Source: Cryptomeria japonica (Eukaryota; Streptophyta; Pinopsida; Cupressales; Cupressaceae). From it: a stretch of 64,000 bases of DNA. A model generated the notes under the pieces. The model ran no database searches. It had not been told where the DNA came from and saw only the letters and a program-made list of their open reading frames with translations. Position 1 is the first letter of the stretch; each line of letters begins with the position of its first letter. Position numbers and translations under genes: made by a program. Positions 9,183 to 20,163 of this stretch are shown here, piece after piece. The DNA lies in assembly GCF_030272615.1 (NCBI RefSeq), contig NC_081410.1, forward strand, positions 254,497,533-254,561,532, written 5' to 3'.

Positions 9183-10565
9183 ATGAGTTTTACAACAATA
9201 AGCCCTACTTACACTATTCCCGTTAGACGAAGCTTTAGAATTAAGTCTTTCCAAGGTGTAATTACCGAGGAGATGGAACCTAATTTGAATTGCATTTTTA
9301 ACGAGGACATGGGTAATTCCTCTAATCCTCTTAATGATGAAGAAGCTCTCCATGAGGTTTCTGTAGAACAACTTTCGAAATTGGATAACCAATTTGATGA
9401 TTTTCGACAATGGATGTCTCAAGAATACCCCGATAGTCAAGCTCTTTCATTAATTGAGGGTCTAAAACGTATGGTTCAAAGTGATAAGAATGGAATTGAT
9501 ATTTTGCGTGGTATTGCACACATTGTGGATTCGAATGTGATGCCTATGAAGAGTTGTGCCGAAACCTTGGGTTATTCACAACCTCCTACTCAAGTTAATC
9601 ATTCTATTCCTTTGACAACTCCTATTGCTAGTATACCTACTTTTACATCAAACATAATGACTACTTCAATACAAGACATTCCTCCTATGATCACTAGTCA
9701 TGGGGGCAATCCCTCTTCTTCAATTAACCCTCTTCCTTCATTCAATCCAACTTCTTCATTCATTCCTTCAATGAGTGTTCCTCTTATATCTCCACAAATG
9801 AGCATGACGCAAGGGGGCAATTCATTTAACCCTTCCATTCCTCCTTGTAGTGTTCCTCCTTTCCAATCATCTCCTATGACTAACTATCATAGTGTCCCAC
9901 CACCTTACTCTCTACCTTCTTTCAATAACATAACACCTCCATCACAATCTAACACGTCTAATATGAACTCTTCGACTGAAGCGACCATTAACAATCTTGC
10001 ACAAACTGTTTCTTCTTTACAGCAACAAATTGCCTCTATGAATCAATCTAAGTTTAGTGTGCCCACATTTGATGTTGCGAGCCCACTTTCTCTTGACATT
10101 GTTCGAGCTATCCCCCCTAAACATGTTGAAATTCCGCATTTGGAGCTTTATAATGGTAAGGGTGATCCTCTAACACATGTTAAGTACTTTCAAACAATAT
10201 GTACTGATTTTGCTTATGACCAAAGGTTGCTTGCAAAACTGTTTACTAGAACATTAAGAGATAAAGCCCTAAAATGGTATTGCTCGTTGCCTTCTTATTC
10301 TATTACTTCTTTTGAACAACTTGCAAATGCTTTTATTCAACAATTTCAGAACAATATAAGTCCTAAAGTTACTTTGATTGATTTAATGCATTGTAAACAA
10401 GGTGTTAAAGAAAAAGTGACTGATTTCATTGGTAGATATAAGCATTTGTATGCTCAAATTTCTTTTCCAGTACCTGACAATGATATTCAAAGAATCTTTA
10501 TTTCTAATTTACAAAAAGATATTAGAGAAAAACTCCTGTTTTCTGAGTTTACTTCTTTCCAATAG
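9183..10565 (+). CDS. gag: Gag, N-terminal part, ending at an in-frame TAG
   Basis: This 460-codon frame is the start of the capsid-type protein of the GCAGG element. Residues ~1-120 are acidic. Residues ~125-270 are a low-complexity linker rich in proline, serine and asparagine. Residues ~315-460 form a retrotransposon gag domain: HLELYNGKGDP, a central LRDKALKWYCSLP and a C-terminal IFISNLQKDIREKLL are the expected landmarks. The frame stops at TAG 10563-10565 and continues at once in the same frame for another 686 codons, so the stop is either a single mutation (CAG to TAG is possible) or is read through. The first ATG at 9183 follows a short AT-rich leader. Gag would form cytoplasmic particles that package element RNA. 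Confidence 0.85.
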   Translation: MSFTTISPTYTIPVRRSFRIKSFQGVITEEMEPNLNCIFNEDMGNSSNPLNDEEALHEVSVEQLSKLDNQFDDFRQWMSQEYPDSQALSLIEGLKRMVQSDKNGIDILRGIAHIVDSNVMPMKSCAETLGYSQPPTQVNHSIPLTTPIASIPTFTSNIMTTSIQDIPPMITSHGGNPSSSINPLPSFNPTSSFIPSMSVPLISPQMSMTQGGNSFNPSIPPCSVPPFQSSPMTNYHSVPPPYSLPSFNNITPPSQSNTSNMNSSTEATINNLAQTVSSLQQQIASMNQSKFSVPTFDVASPLSLDIVRAIPPKHVEIPHLELYNGKGDPLTHVKYFQTICTDFAYDQRLLAKLFTRTLRDKALKWYCSLPSYSITSFEQLANAFIQQFQNNISPKVTLIDLMHCKQGVKEKVTDFIGRYKHLYAQISFPVPDNDIQRIFISNLQKDIREKLLFSEFTSFQ

Positions 10566-12626
10566 TTGTGCGCAACTCTTCACAATTATCAACTGACTGT
10601 GAGTCAAATGGAACAAGCAAATCCTATGGCTCCGAGTGATAAGGGTGATAGTAGTCAACAACCATTTGGGAAGTTTAAACCGAACAGAGAGTCCATTAAA
10701 TTCAATGAAAACATCATCAACAACAATGTGAATGCGGCATCAGGTGTGCCTCCTATTTCTAAGTTTTTCAAGAAAGAAAGAAAGTTCACTCCTTTGAATG
10801 AGTCATTGCATAGTATTATGAATAAGTTACTGCAACAAAATGTGCTTACTCTTCCTCCTATAAGGCAAATAGATCCTGCAAAGATTAATTCACCCTATTT
10901 TGATAACAAATCTTTTTGTCAATTTCATCGTCATCCTGGGCATGATACTGAAAAATGTTTTGCTTTAAAGGGTAAAATTCAAGATTTGATTGGTAATAAT
11001 ACTATCTCTGTTTCTGGAGTGAATGATAAAGGCAACACATCTGTAGCTCCTCCTAACCAAAATCTTCAGATTTTTACTGATCCATTGCCTTCTCATACCT
11101 CTAATGCAATTGATACTACTGATTCCTCTATCTCACCTGATGATCTTGTGTCCATGACTCCGAATGTGATTAACTTTGTAGAGCAGCAGAAAATCCCTAA
11201 AGAACTTTCCATCACCTTTGATTCCAGTGAAACTATCAGGGCACCTGATGGTCCTTTATATATAGTTGCAAAAGTCAAGAATACACCTTGCCGTGGGGTG
11301 CTTATTGATCCTTCTTGTATGGTTAATATCATTACTGAAGAATTTCTTTTTACTTTGCAATTGAATCAAGTGATCTATGATGAAACAAATGTGGTTGTGA
11401 AACTATTTGATGCATTTTCTTCTCCTGCAATTGGTTCTATTACATTACCTATTGAGGTCCATAACAGATCCCTTGATGTGGACTTTGCTATTATCCCATC
11501 ATCCGAACAATTTCGTGTGAAGCTAGGCTATCCTTGGCTATCTTCCATGAAAGCTATTGCTTCTCCTATTCACAAATGTTTGAAATTTCCCCATAATGGT
11601 GAAGTTGTTACTGTTAATCATAGTCTCTTTAAACCAGCTGAAAGAACTTCTAGCGTTCCTATTGATTATTTTTGGCCTAAACAATTCCAATCTCTTCCTT
11701 CGCGAAGTGATCATCTTTTCAAATCTTATCAAAAGTGGAAGAAAGATATGATCCTATCTCTATGTGAACCTAGAACACCCAAACTTGACATTCCTATCGT
11801 TCTTGAGAAGGAAGTTCTTCCTTTGAAAGATAAAACTAATGTCTTTCCTCAAAAAGATTCCCAACCCATCCCTATGGATGTGACTATGCCTATGACTAAT
11901 AAACTTCCTAAAAGTAGACCTATCCCCCCTCGTCATGATGGACTTGGTCTCCTTCCTAAACCGAATATTCCTCCCTTATATGGAGCAGTTCCTCCTCCTT
12001 CCTCTTATGGAGAGAAGAGACCTTCCTCTTCTCCTATTGTTCAACCTAAGAGACCACAACCTAAACACCCAAGTGATAAGGATGAGAACATTCCTCCTCC
12101 TCAATCTCCTCAACTTCCTACTAAGACTAGACGAAATCGTTTTGCACGTGAACGCCGACGAAAGCGTCGTCTTAGAGCTCAGGCAGCTGCTTTTCAAACT
12201 TTGCAATCCCCAAAAACATCTTCAACTAATATTATTCCATTTTCTCCTCAGCCGACGATTGAGCCGAAATCTCCTAAACATAAGATGCATGATGGTCTTG
12301 ATCCTGTGCGAGTTAAAGATCCTATTTTTATAAATCTTGATGATGACATAGATGAAAATGTTATTCATGATGAAAATGTTACTCTTGTTCATTCTGATAG
12401 TGAATATGAATATGTTGATGTTGATAACCATTTATCTAACGCATTTTCTAAAGCACTTATCCTAGCTCCTAGACAAGAACACCGTGGCTTGGGATATGAA
12501 CATAGCCCTTGTTTGGATCTTGTGATAGCTCCATCTGCTGTGTTGGATGTTCCTCCTCTAGCGTGTTTCCTACCTTCCCGAAATATTGATCAGCAAGATC
12601 GGGGGGTAGATGACAAGCTAGACTAG
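10566..12626 (+). CDS. Gag C-terminal part with zinc knuckle and degenerate protease
   Basis: This continues the frame 9183-10565 after one TAG. It has no ATG start of its own at the boundary, so it is the second half of one gene. A degenerate knuckle of the form CQFHRHPGHDTEKC lies near codon 115, as in Tat and Athila gag proteins. Near codon 245 a retropepsin-like segment reads GVLIDPSCMVNII: the catalytic Asp is kept, but the usual T/S-G is P-S. LGYPWL further on matches the second protease landmark. The last ~280 codons are proline, lysine and arginine rich. No reverse transcriptase or integrase follows. The protein may package RNA, but probably relies on another element's enzymes. Confidence 0.8.
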   Translation: MCATLHNYQLTVSQMEQANPMAPSDKGDSSQQPFGKFKPNRESIKFNENIINNNVNAASGVPPISKFFKKERKFTPLNESLHSIMNKLLQQNVLTLPPIRQIDPAKINSPYFDNKSFCQFHRHPGHDTEKCFALKGKIQDLIGNNTISVSGVNDKGNTSVAPPNQNLQIFTDPLPSHTSNAIDTTDSSISPDDLVSMTPNVINFVEQQKIPKELSITFDSSETIRAPDGPLYIVAKVKNTPCRGVLIDPSCMVNIITEEFLFTLQLNQVIYDETNVVVKLFDAFSSPAIGSITLPIEVHNRSLDVDFAIIPSSEQFRVKLGYPWLSSMKAIASPIHKCLKFPHNGEVVTVNHSLFKPAERTSSVPIDYFWPKQFQSLPSRSDHLFKSYQKWKKDMILSLCEPRTPKLDIPIVLEKEVLPLKDKTNVFPQKDSQPIPMDVTMPMTNKLPKSRPIPPRHDGLGLLPKPNIPPLYGAVPPPSSYGEKRPSSSPIVQPKRPQPKHPSDKDENIPPPQSPQLPTKTRRNRFARERRRKRRLRAQAAAFQTLQSPKTSSTNIIPFSPQPTIEPKSPKHKMHDGLDPVRVKDPIFINLDDDIDENVIHDENVTLVHSDSEYEYVDVDNHLSNAFSKALILAPRQEHRGLGYEHSPCLDLVIAPSAVLDVPPLACFLPSRNIDQQDRGVDDKLD

Positions 12627-13365
12627 TTTCATTAGCATAGCAGACTCTTTCCTCCTCTCTTTTGTTACTTCTTCTATGTGTTATTCTCATTCTTCTATTT
12701 GTTGTCCTTAGTGTTGTCTACTTGAGGACGATGCAAAACATTGAGATCTCTTTTGGTCTCTCTCATGTTGACTCAAAAGACACATGTGTTCCCTTCTTCT
12801 AGGTGACCTTCCTTGATTGGGGAATGAAGAACAATTACGCATACATACATATGATATACATGAATTATCATACAGAATACTGACCCCGAGGAAAGCGAAG
12901 TCACCTTGTGCTTTGTGTTTTGTGTCTATTATCCTTGGGCTTATCTCACACTTGGGGGCTAAATCCTTGTGATAATGTGCTCCTTTCTCATCTCTTAATG
13001 TATCACTACCTTAAAGCAATCACCCCCGGTGAGGCGTGTACGATCGCTTTAACGTAGGGGGCATACATCCCGTTCATATCTTTTCAAGATACTTGAAAAT
13101 TTCTTGACAAATTTAGCTTTGCCTTGAAAATTTTTGATATCTTTCTTGCATGACTCATAGTGAGGGAACCTTACTACTGACAGTCATGGTTCTCCCTCGT
13201 GATCATCCCTTTTACTTCGTCAATGGAAGTCGTAAGATCCTTAGTCCACTGGGGGCTTGGTGTATCTTGCCTCCTTGACGTGGTGAAAGTTTTTCAATGT
13301 TGTTTCCTTGTACTTTACCGGAAGTATGAGCGTACGCTTATACTCCCGCTAAAGTGGGGGCTAAA
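12627..13365 (+). other. 3' non-coding region and polypurine tract of the GCAGG element
   Basis: About 740 bp without a credible gene. AAAGTGGGGGCTAAA directly precedes the 3' LTR and is the polypurine tract. Three similar G-rich words occur earlier, near 12949 (CTTGGGGGCTAAA), 13053 and 13249. Confidence 0.7.
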
Positions 13366-14399
13366 TGTAGCGTCCTAAAATTGCGACACTTGCAATTTCG
13401 ACTGCATTTGGGTCTTCACGATGGCGATGCAACACGGAACCTGAATGGAGACCCTGAAACTTGTTCATGACATCAAAAACTGCATTTTTCAGCACCCTGG
13501 CCTGATCCTCCTTGCACCCTGCTGCCCCTGAGGTGGGACCATGGCGCCTAGTGCCCTGGTCCCCCAGGACCATGGCGCCCAGCGCCCTGGTCCCTGGCCC
13601 TATTTTGGGCCCGGTCTCTTATGGGGCTTCGGGTCTTTAAGTTTGCAAATTGGAAAATAATATTTCCTAGTCGGCCTAAGGTCGGGAAAATTAGTCTATC
13701 AGCCCTAATTGACAAGTATAAAAACTGCATTTCCTCTCCCATTTTAGGAGATGGAAAAAAGGCGGAAACGATATTCAAACATTCAAGCATTCAAGCATTC
13801 AAGCATTCCTTCAAGCAATTGAGCATTCTAAGTCTCCATTCAAGGCTAAGTGTTGCATTCAAGACAAGGATTCAACCATTGAAGAGGAGATCACATACAA
13901 CATACAACATACTACATACATTACACCTTCGCATGTAAGAATACAAACATTCTTACAACAAGAGACGAACAGATCCCCCTTCGTTTCACGGATTTTTCGG
14001 AGGACCGTGTGCACGCCGGGCGCCATCGTCCCGTCAACTTTCGCTCAAATTTGTAAAACAGCACCGTCTCGACATTTTACTACTAATTCCAGGTCCGCAG
14101 CTTCATCTCGTATCCCTATCTCTGTTTATAAGTGAATCTTTCTTGCTTCTACATACATTCATAGTTCAATCATTCTATCTATATTCTTTACAAAAGAGGG
14201 TAGCCTTGCTGTCTTAACCCTTGAAACTCACATAGAATCCAATCTTGCATTGCATGGGATTGGATCTTGTGGGTTTCAACCCCTCTTTTGAATGTAAAGT
14301 CTCTCCTAAGTGAAAACCATCAACCCTAGTGACTCTCCCTTCTCTCTCCTTGGAGTTGGGGAGGGGAGGACAACTAGGGTTCGATTTTTCCGCTTTACA
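13366..14399 (+). repeat. 3' LTR of the GCAGG element
   Basis: Same length as the 5' LTR, with the same TATA box and hairpin units. It is followed by the GCAGG duplication. The differences are mostly C/T and G/A, consistent with decay of methylated cytosine. Confidence 0.92.
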
Positions 14400-14404
14400 G
14401 CAGG

Positions 14405-14844
14405 CAATGAAGCCTACGTGGGATTGAGCATAACAGTGGTTGTTGAAGCAGAGCTTCAAATTTTGACATTGACACAGTGTCCCTTTGACGAGCAACTAAT
14501 TCTATGCAATCATTAAGTGTATTGTGCAATAATCACGATGTTGAGGATGAATGTTGACGAGAAACAAGATTTTGAGGTGAAAGGTTATCTAGATCGATCT
14601 GATCTCCCTATGGGGCGTTCCGGTAATTAAGTGCCTTACCAGAGCTAAGATCAAAGAAGCGATAGGTCACCAAACTCTAACTTTGTACACCAATGCTATG
14701 CAACGAACGCAAACTCTCCTTCCAAAAATGACAAGAGACCAACCCTTTCAAAAGCAAAGCTAAACTAAAATAGAGAGCAAACTAAACTAGAGAAGGAAAA
14801 CGGAAAGTCTATTCTAATATTTACACAGGAAAGGCTTCAAAAGA
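14405..14844 (+). other. Element debris between the GCAGG element and the integrase relic
   Basis: No gene is seen. On the minus strand it lies downstream of the integrase relic and could be that element's 3' untranslated region. The first bases could also continue the copy 1 leader interrupted at 6963. The junction between the two is not visible. Confidence 0.4.
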
Positions 14845-15720
14845 AACCTAAGGCTAGAAGTAATGCTTAAGGAATTGACCGTTTATAGGCAAGGAACGTC
14901 CTCACTTGTTAGGGTCTTCAATCAGAATGCATTCTCCCAGAATTTCAAAAATCTGGAAAGGATCGAGCCATACATTATCGAATTTCTCGTGCTCTCCTTT
15001 CCGCTCATGCGCTTTGTCCCAACAAAGGACGAGGTCAGAAATGTGAAAGGCTTTCACCTTTGCTCTCCTATCAAGCCAACGTTTGACCACCTCCTAATGC
15101 ATGGCAAAGCTATCAATCGCATTGTCCCTCTTTTCTTCCAAATATAACAATTGGGACAGCCTGGCTTCAACATTGTTATCGATCCCTAGATACTCTTGCA
15201 TGAACTGCAAGGTGGAAATTCTCAGTTGCACAAGAAAAATGGGGTCTAGTCCGTATACTACATAGTACGGAGATGTTCTAATGGCTGACTTAAGTCTCGT
15301 GCAGTCTGCCCAAAGGGCGAACCTGAGTTGGGTATGCCAATCCTTAGGATTCTTGTCAAGCAGTTCTTTAATCACCTATAACAGGTTCTTGTTGGACTCA
15401 GCTAACCCGTTCCCTTGCAGATAGTAGTTGGATGAAAATTTTAATGTTATCCCGTAATCAAAAGCCCAGTTAGAAAATTTTAAAGATGCAAATGCAGGAC
15501 CATTATCGCAAACTAAAGCATGTGGACATCCAAAGCGTGTAATAATATTTTCCTCTAAAAATTTAATAACAGCATTAGCATTGCATTGTTTCAAAGATTG
15601 AGCTTCGAACCACCTCGAACAGTAATCAAAAGCGATTTGAACCCGTGACCCAACTCTAATACCAATTTTTGGGAGTGGTTGCCGTTGCACCAAAAAATCG
15701 ACCTGTCAATGTCCGATACA
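14845..15720 (-). pseudogene. Ty3/gypsy integrase relic
   Basis: Minus-strand frames align end to end with a retroviral-type integrase. The catalytic core keeps the three acidic positions: IAFDYCSRWFEA, LVCDNGPAF and NGLAESNKNLL (Asp, Asp, Glu). Downstream come the core C-terminus (LRFALWADCTR, SPYYVVYGLDP) and a C-terminal domain ending FLKHYF near 14850. Stop codons at about 15373 and 14902 break the frame. The N-terminal zinc-binding part is missing, cut near 15720 or lost. The style resembles Tat/Athila-group integrases. It points opposite to the copy 1 primer site, so it probably belongs to a different element. Confidence 0.85.
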
Positions 15721-15759
15721 ACCACTAGACTTATAGAATCCACGGGAGGCGGTTAAGCC

Positions 15760-16798
15760 TGTAGACACCTAAAATTAATTAAATTAATGTTTAATTAATT
15801 TAAGCCTGTCATCATAATTAACCAATTTAATTGTGTTAATTCCCTTCTTCTTAAGGTTAATTAAATCAAATTTAATCAATCTTGTCACTATAGTCCAATA
15901 ACTAATTTATCAAATAAATTAAATATTTACCTGTTCTTCTAAAGTCAACCAAATCATTAAGTCTTCTAAATTCCTCTTAGTTAATTAACTTAAGTCATAT
16001 GATTCCTACAAATCACTTTTCCTAATCCCCACTTAGCCTAATTAATTCTTCCTTAATCACACTTATCATTATTCTCCAATTTTATATTCCTCCACTCATG
16101 TCACATCACCTTTGATCCTTTCAAGGAAATTCAAATTCCTTGAATCTCCCCATGCATCCTCTTCTCAAGGAATTTTTAATTCCTTTATCCATTTAGTCTT
16201 CCCACACATCCTTTATTTTGGAATTTTTAATTCCTCTCTCCTTTCCCCAAGGAATTTTATATTCCTTTTTATTCTCCCAATACACCTTGATCCATGTCTT
16301 CCATCCCAAATCAATCTCAACCCTCCATACCAAAATCAATCTTGGCCCTCCATTGGCCTCCAATCTATAAATTCGAGTCTCATTTCCTCACAAATCACTA
16401 CATGGAGTCTTCTTCTAATATTGTGTTGTCCCTTTATTCTTCCATCTTCTTCTATCATATCCACATAATGTCCTCGTAATATCCAAATAATCCATCATCC
16501 AAGACAAATCCTTTTTCATCCAAATCTATCCATTCCTCGCCTATCATAATCCAAATCCAATCCTAATCCACCAGTTTTGTTATGCATTTGGAGAGCATTC
16601 CACATTCATCCAGAAGAGCACATCCAAACAAGTTGAGCACAAGGGCATCTCTACTTCATCAAGCTCAATTGGAGGAACAAGAAAGACTCATCTTTTGCAA
16701 AATAATATTTGTGTTAGTTTACGTATTTATCTGATCTCTTCATGTCTTTTGGATTTAAGCTAACCTGCTAACCTTGCATGGAAGTTTCCCTTGGTTCA
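15760..16798 (+). mobile_element. Solo LTR, target duplication AAGCC
   Basis: This unit begins TGTAGACACC and ends GGTTCA. AAGCC is present directly before (15755-15759) and after (16799-16803). It is AT-rich and non-coding, with many TTAATT words near the left end. The absence of an internal region marks it as a solo LTR left by recombination. It separates the two integrase relics. The orientation is not proven, since inverted TG...CA ends fit both strands. Confidence 0.7.
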
Positions 16799-16829
16799 AA
16801 GCCATGTCGCAAACACATCGCTTTTGCTG

Positions 16830-17345
16830 CACAGAGACCAAGGGCGCACACCTTGCAACAATATGTTGATCAACATCGGATAGAGCGTAGTTTTGAGGTT
16901 GGGGACATGCTTTATTTGAGATTGCAACCATATAGATAGTCCATTCTCAAGAAGAGTGGAACAGAGAAACTCAAGCCCATGTTTTATGGTGCATTTAGAG
17001 TATCTCAACAGGTTGGAGAGGTTGCCTATAAGCTTGAGCTATCGGCTAGTAGCGAGATTCATAATGTATTTCATGTATCTAGGCTCAAGAAGGCAATTGG
17101 TCATAACGTGGTTCCCTCATTTGAGTTGCCACTATTAGATGAGGAAGGGAAGTTGATATTGATTCCAGAGGCCACCATTGATGCTAAAGAAAGGACTCTT
17201 CCGAAAAGGGTCATCAGAGAATTTTGGTCAAATGGAAGAACTTACCAGTAGAGGATGTCACATGGGAGAACGAATAGATTTTGCAACATCCAGAATTGAG
17301 ATTACTTGAGGACAAGCAATTTCGGGAAGGGTTGACTATAATGTC
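16830..17345 (+). pseudogene. Chromovirus integrase C-terminus and chromodomain relic
   Basis: The plus-strand translation contains FEVGDMLYLRLQPYR, then KPMFYGAFRVSQQVGEVAYKLEL and IHNVFHVSRLKK. These are standard landmarks of the integrase C-terminal domain of Ty3/gypsy chromoviruses. They are followed by a chromodomain-like stretch (PEATIDAKERTL, then after a frameshift a VTWEN-type segment). At least one stop after LQPYR and a frameshift near 17245 make it non-functional. Reverse transcriptase and the catalytic core are missing, and the sequence is bounded on the left by the AAGCC solo LTR. Chromodomains direct such elements to heterochromatin. Confidence 0.85.
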
Positions 17346-17376
17346 TTCTTCCTAAGCCAGTTCAACATGGTGGAGT

Positions 17377-17725
17377 TGTTAGCCTATTCAATTGATTCCC
17401 ATGGGCTAATGATTAGGGTTAGGGAATCTTGGAGGCAATATCAAGTGTAATTTCATGTTCTCACAGTTGGATGAGTGTAACGCTCTTTTCTGGAGGCTTT
17501 TCTAGTTAATTCTTCCACTATTTTTAGTAAGTTAGTTATGGGCACCGACAGAGTCAATTGGCATGCTTTCTATTTTTAGTATTGTTGGTGGGTTCAGTTT
17601 TGATGATCATCTTGACTTTTGATATAGTCTAAGACCTTTAAATTAAATAATGATAAGCTATAAGTTAATAGAGTTAAGTAAAAGATATAACTTTTATCGT
17701 TATTTTAGTTTATTTAATGAAGGGA
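17377..17725 (+). repeat. Probable start of the chromovirus 3' LTR
   Basis: TGTTAGCC follows CATGGTGGAGT, a weak polypurine tract, 30 bp after the last integrase-like codons. The sequence is interrupted at 17726 by a solo LTR and resumes at 20164. The end of this LTR was not located. The word CTATTTTTAGTAAGTTAG near 17550 echoes the palindromes in the nearby solo LTRs. Confidence 0.5.
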
Positions 17726-20158
17726 TGTAATATCCTCTTTAATTTTTTCCCATTTTTTTTCCACAATTACATTCAACACAACACTTGTTATGGTTGAGAA
17801 ATGAAAACCAAATGTTGTTGAAAGTAACCCTCCACTTTCTGTTCACCGAGAGCCCAATCTGGGAGGGTGAGAGCATCCAGTGTCGAGGGGATCGTTAGAT
17901 GCCAATAACTGAAAATGATTACAATCTTCGAGCGGCAAGCCAGCCCCTTTCGCTTATACAACGAGATATTGAAAACTATGCAATCACCTGGCGATAAACC
18001 AGCCAAAGAACTGAAAAATGCAATCACTCAACCGCTTGTGCAGCGGGAGGACTAGAAATAGAAATTAATATCAACTCCACCACTTATTCAGCGGGAGGAC
18101 AGAATTACAAACTCAATATAGGCGGTCAAGCCAGCCTCTTCCACTTATGCAATGGGAACCAACTAAGGAATCCGAAAGATAGTTGTTAGTACTACTAATC
18201 AGCTTTATAAATTCATTACAAGATTTATGAATATAAGAAATATTACTAATCTAAGATACGCGACTAAGCCAGCCTTTTCCACTTATGCAGTGGGACAGCA
18301 GCAAGCCAAAATGTTGTTGTTAGTACTACTAACCAACATTACAATAAATATGAAATTTCATAGCCAAGTGTTGATTATGAGTTGACAACTACAACAACAC
18401 CTCCAATCATCATCTAACCACCCAATCTACTCACACTCTCAAAAGCACACCCAATGACCAACTTTCGAAAATCTGATATTTATGACAGCAAGCTGAAAAT
18501 GCATAACCAACAACACCAAAATACACCAAAATGCTCCTAACTCTTTCAAAACCCACTCAAATCACCCAAAAACACACCCAAACTGATAAATAGCACAGAG
18601 CGACTAAGAACCAACAGGAAAATAGCAGCAATATAACCCCAAACACTCAGCACGCATCCCAATGCACTCCCTAACCAAAACGTCTAAGCTGAAAAGTTTG
18701 ATTTGCAATTAAAATTTGGAAACTCAATACTAGGAGCTATAAACTTACAAATCTCATCGCTGGGAGCATAGAAATCTTTAGAGCCAATACCCAAAATCAA
18801 CAAAAGCCCGCACAAGAAGCTAGGAGTGAGAATCCGCTTCAGCCATGACGCCAACCAGCAACCAAGAAAACACACAACTCACACCAAAAGCAAAAAACCA
18901 ACTGAATCATCCATTCCCAATAAGCTCTATCTATTCCTCTAAGTGAGAAATAGTCTCTTCGCAGCTAGGTGCTATATCTCAAGCACGAAACTGGCATAGG
19001 CTAGGAAGCTCGCAACTTCGAAGCACAAATCTGGCACCATTCCAGCAACACTTCGTTATACAAATTTTCATGGATGTCAAAATGAGAGCCCAAGTCACTT
19101 ATTTATAACTTTTGCCCAGCCAAATTCAAATGCAAATGCCTCCAAATTCGCCCAAATCACATGTCATTTCATCCCACTCATATTTGGCGATTTATTTTAT
19201 TTCATTTCCTTCAAGTATATGGCGCCCAAGATGAAAATCCACCACCTAGGCTTCAAGTTCGAACTTTTTCCCTTGGTCCACACTTGCAACATAAAAACAT
19301 TATAACTTAAGCACATTTTCATCCATATCGCCACTTTTGATAAATATAATGCTTAAAAAAAAATATTCATGAAATTGCACTTTGGCGTCCAAAAAGAAGG
19401 TGAAATAATTCGCCCAAATAGACTTAGGATAAAATTAATATTTTCTCCCTTCCTAAGTCGTCCATCCATTAAATAATCAAATATTAATACCTCATGCCTA
19501 AGGTATTAATATATTAAAAAATACCTTCTCCTCAAATACTGATTATTGCCAAATTGAGCCTGAGACTGAAGTGCTAGAAATCACCAAAACTAAACTGAGT
19601 TGGAGCTCTGAACTGAACTGCTAAAAATAGTCATCTGAGTGAATACAGGATCCTACCAAATAATACTGCCAGAAATAGCCACTGAGATGAGCTGCAAAAT
19701 CCCTGCCAAAAATAGTACTTACTATAAATAGCATATTGTTAAAAATAGTAAGTGTTTCCAAAGTGATTTTTATCACATTCTGAGTAGCTTCCAAACTTAC
19801 TAAAAATAGTAAGTCTCAAAAAGGTCCTCAGATTGGTTTGCATGTTATACCATCACAGAGCTCTCAGAAAACCCAGAAAAACCTAGAGAAATCAACTGCT
19901 TCTACCTCCACTTACTAAAAATAGTAAGTCGGTCAAACTCCATAACTTGTTATGCATGTACCCTTAATGCAAAGCTTTGTGAAAACCCAAAAGGAATCTA
20001 GAATCCAAACTGACAAATCCCAACATGCAAGCCTTTGAAACTGCAGAAACATCCTCCCAGAGGTAGGAAACCCTAATTTTGCTCGCAACTAGCCTACGGG
20101 CCTCCAGAATAGGCTAACGACCAACTGAATTGTTCACTACTGAGAAGGAGACATTACA
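17726..20158 (-). mobile_element. Solo LTR, target duplication AGGGA
   Basis: The unit starts TGTAATATCC and ends GACATTACA, with perfect inverted termini TGTAAT/ATTACA. AGGGA flanks both sides (17721-17725 and 20159-20163). It is a reverse-orientation relative of the solo LTR at 43942-46005. The two share TTACTA...TAGTAAG palindromes (here at about 19797 and 19912) and a set of short hairpins of the type CCGCTT...AGCGG (17930-18300). No protein-coding frame is credible. Confidence 0.88.
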
Positions 20159-20163
20159 AGGGA

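Larger units (their letters stand above)
6964..14399 (+). mobile_element. Complete gag-only LTR retrotransposon, target duplication GCAGG
   Basis: Two 1,034-bp direct LTRs (6964-7997 and 13366-14399) begin TGTAGCG and end CTTTACA. They differ at about 20 positions by eye, nearly all transitions. Identical GCAGG duplications lie at 6959-6963 and 14400-14404. The internal region holds a primer-site candidate, a leader, a gag-protease reading frame split by one TAG (9183-12626) and a purine tract before the 3' LTR. Reverse transcriptase, RNase H and integrase are absent. This matches the class described in plants as TR-GAG or large non-autonomous elements. It is inserted in the leader of the copy 1 element. 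Confidence 0.92.

Noticed and set aside
14552-14560. TGTTGACG word that might start another family member
   Set aside because: The following sequence does not match the conserved first kilobase of the family. It fits better as the 3' region of the minus-strand integrase relic.
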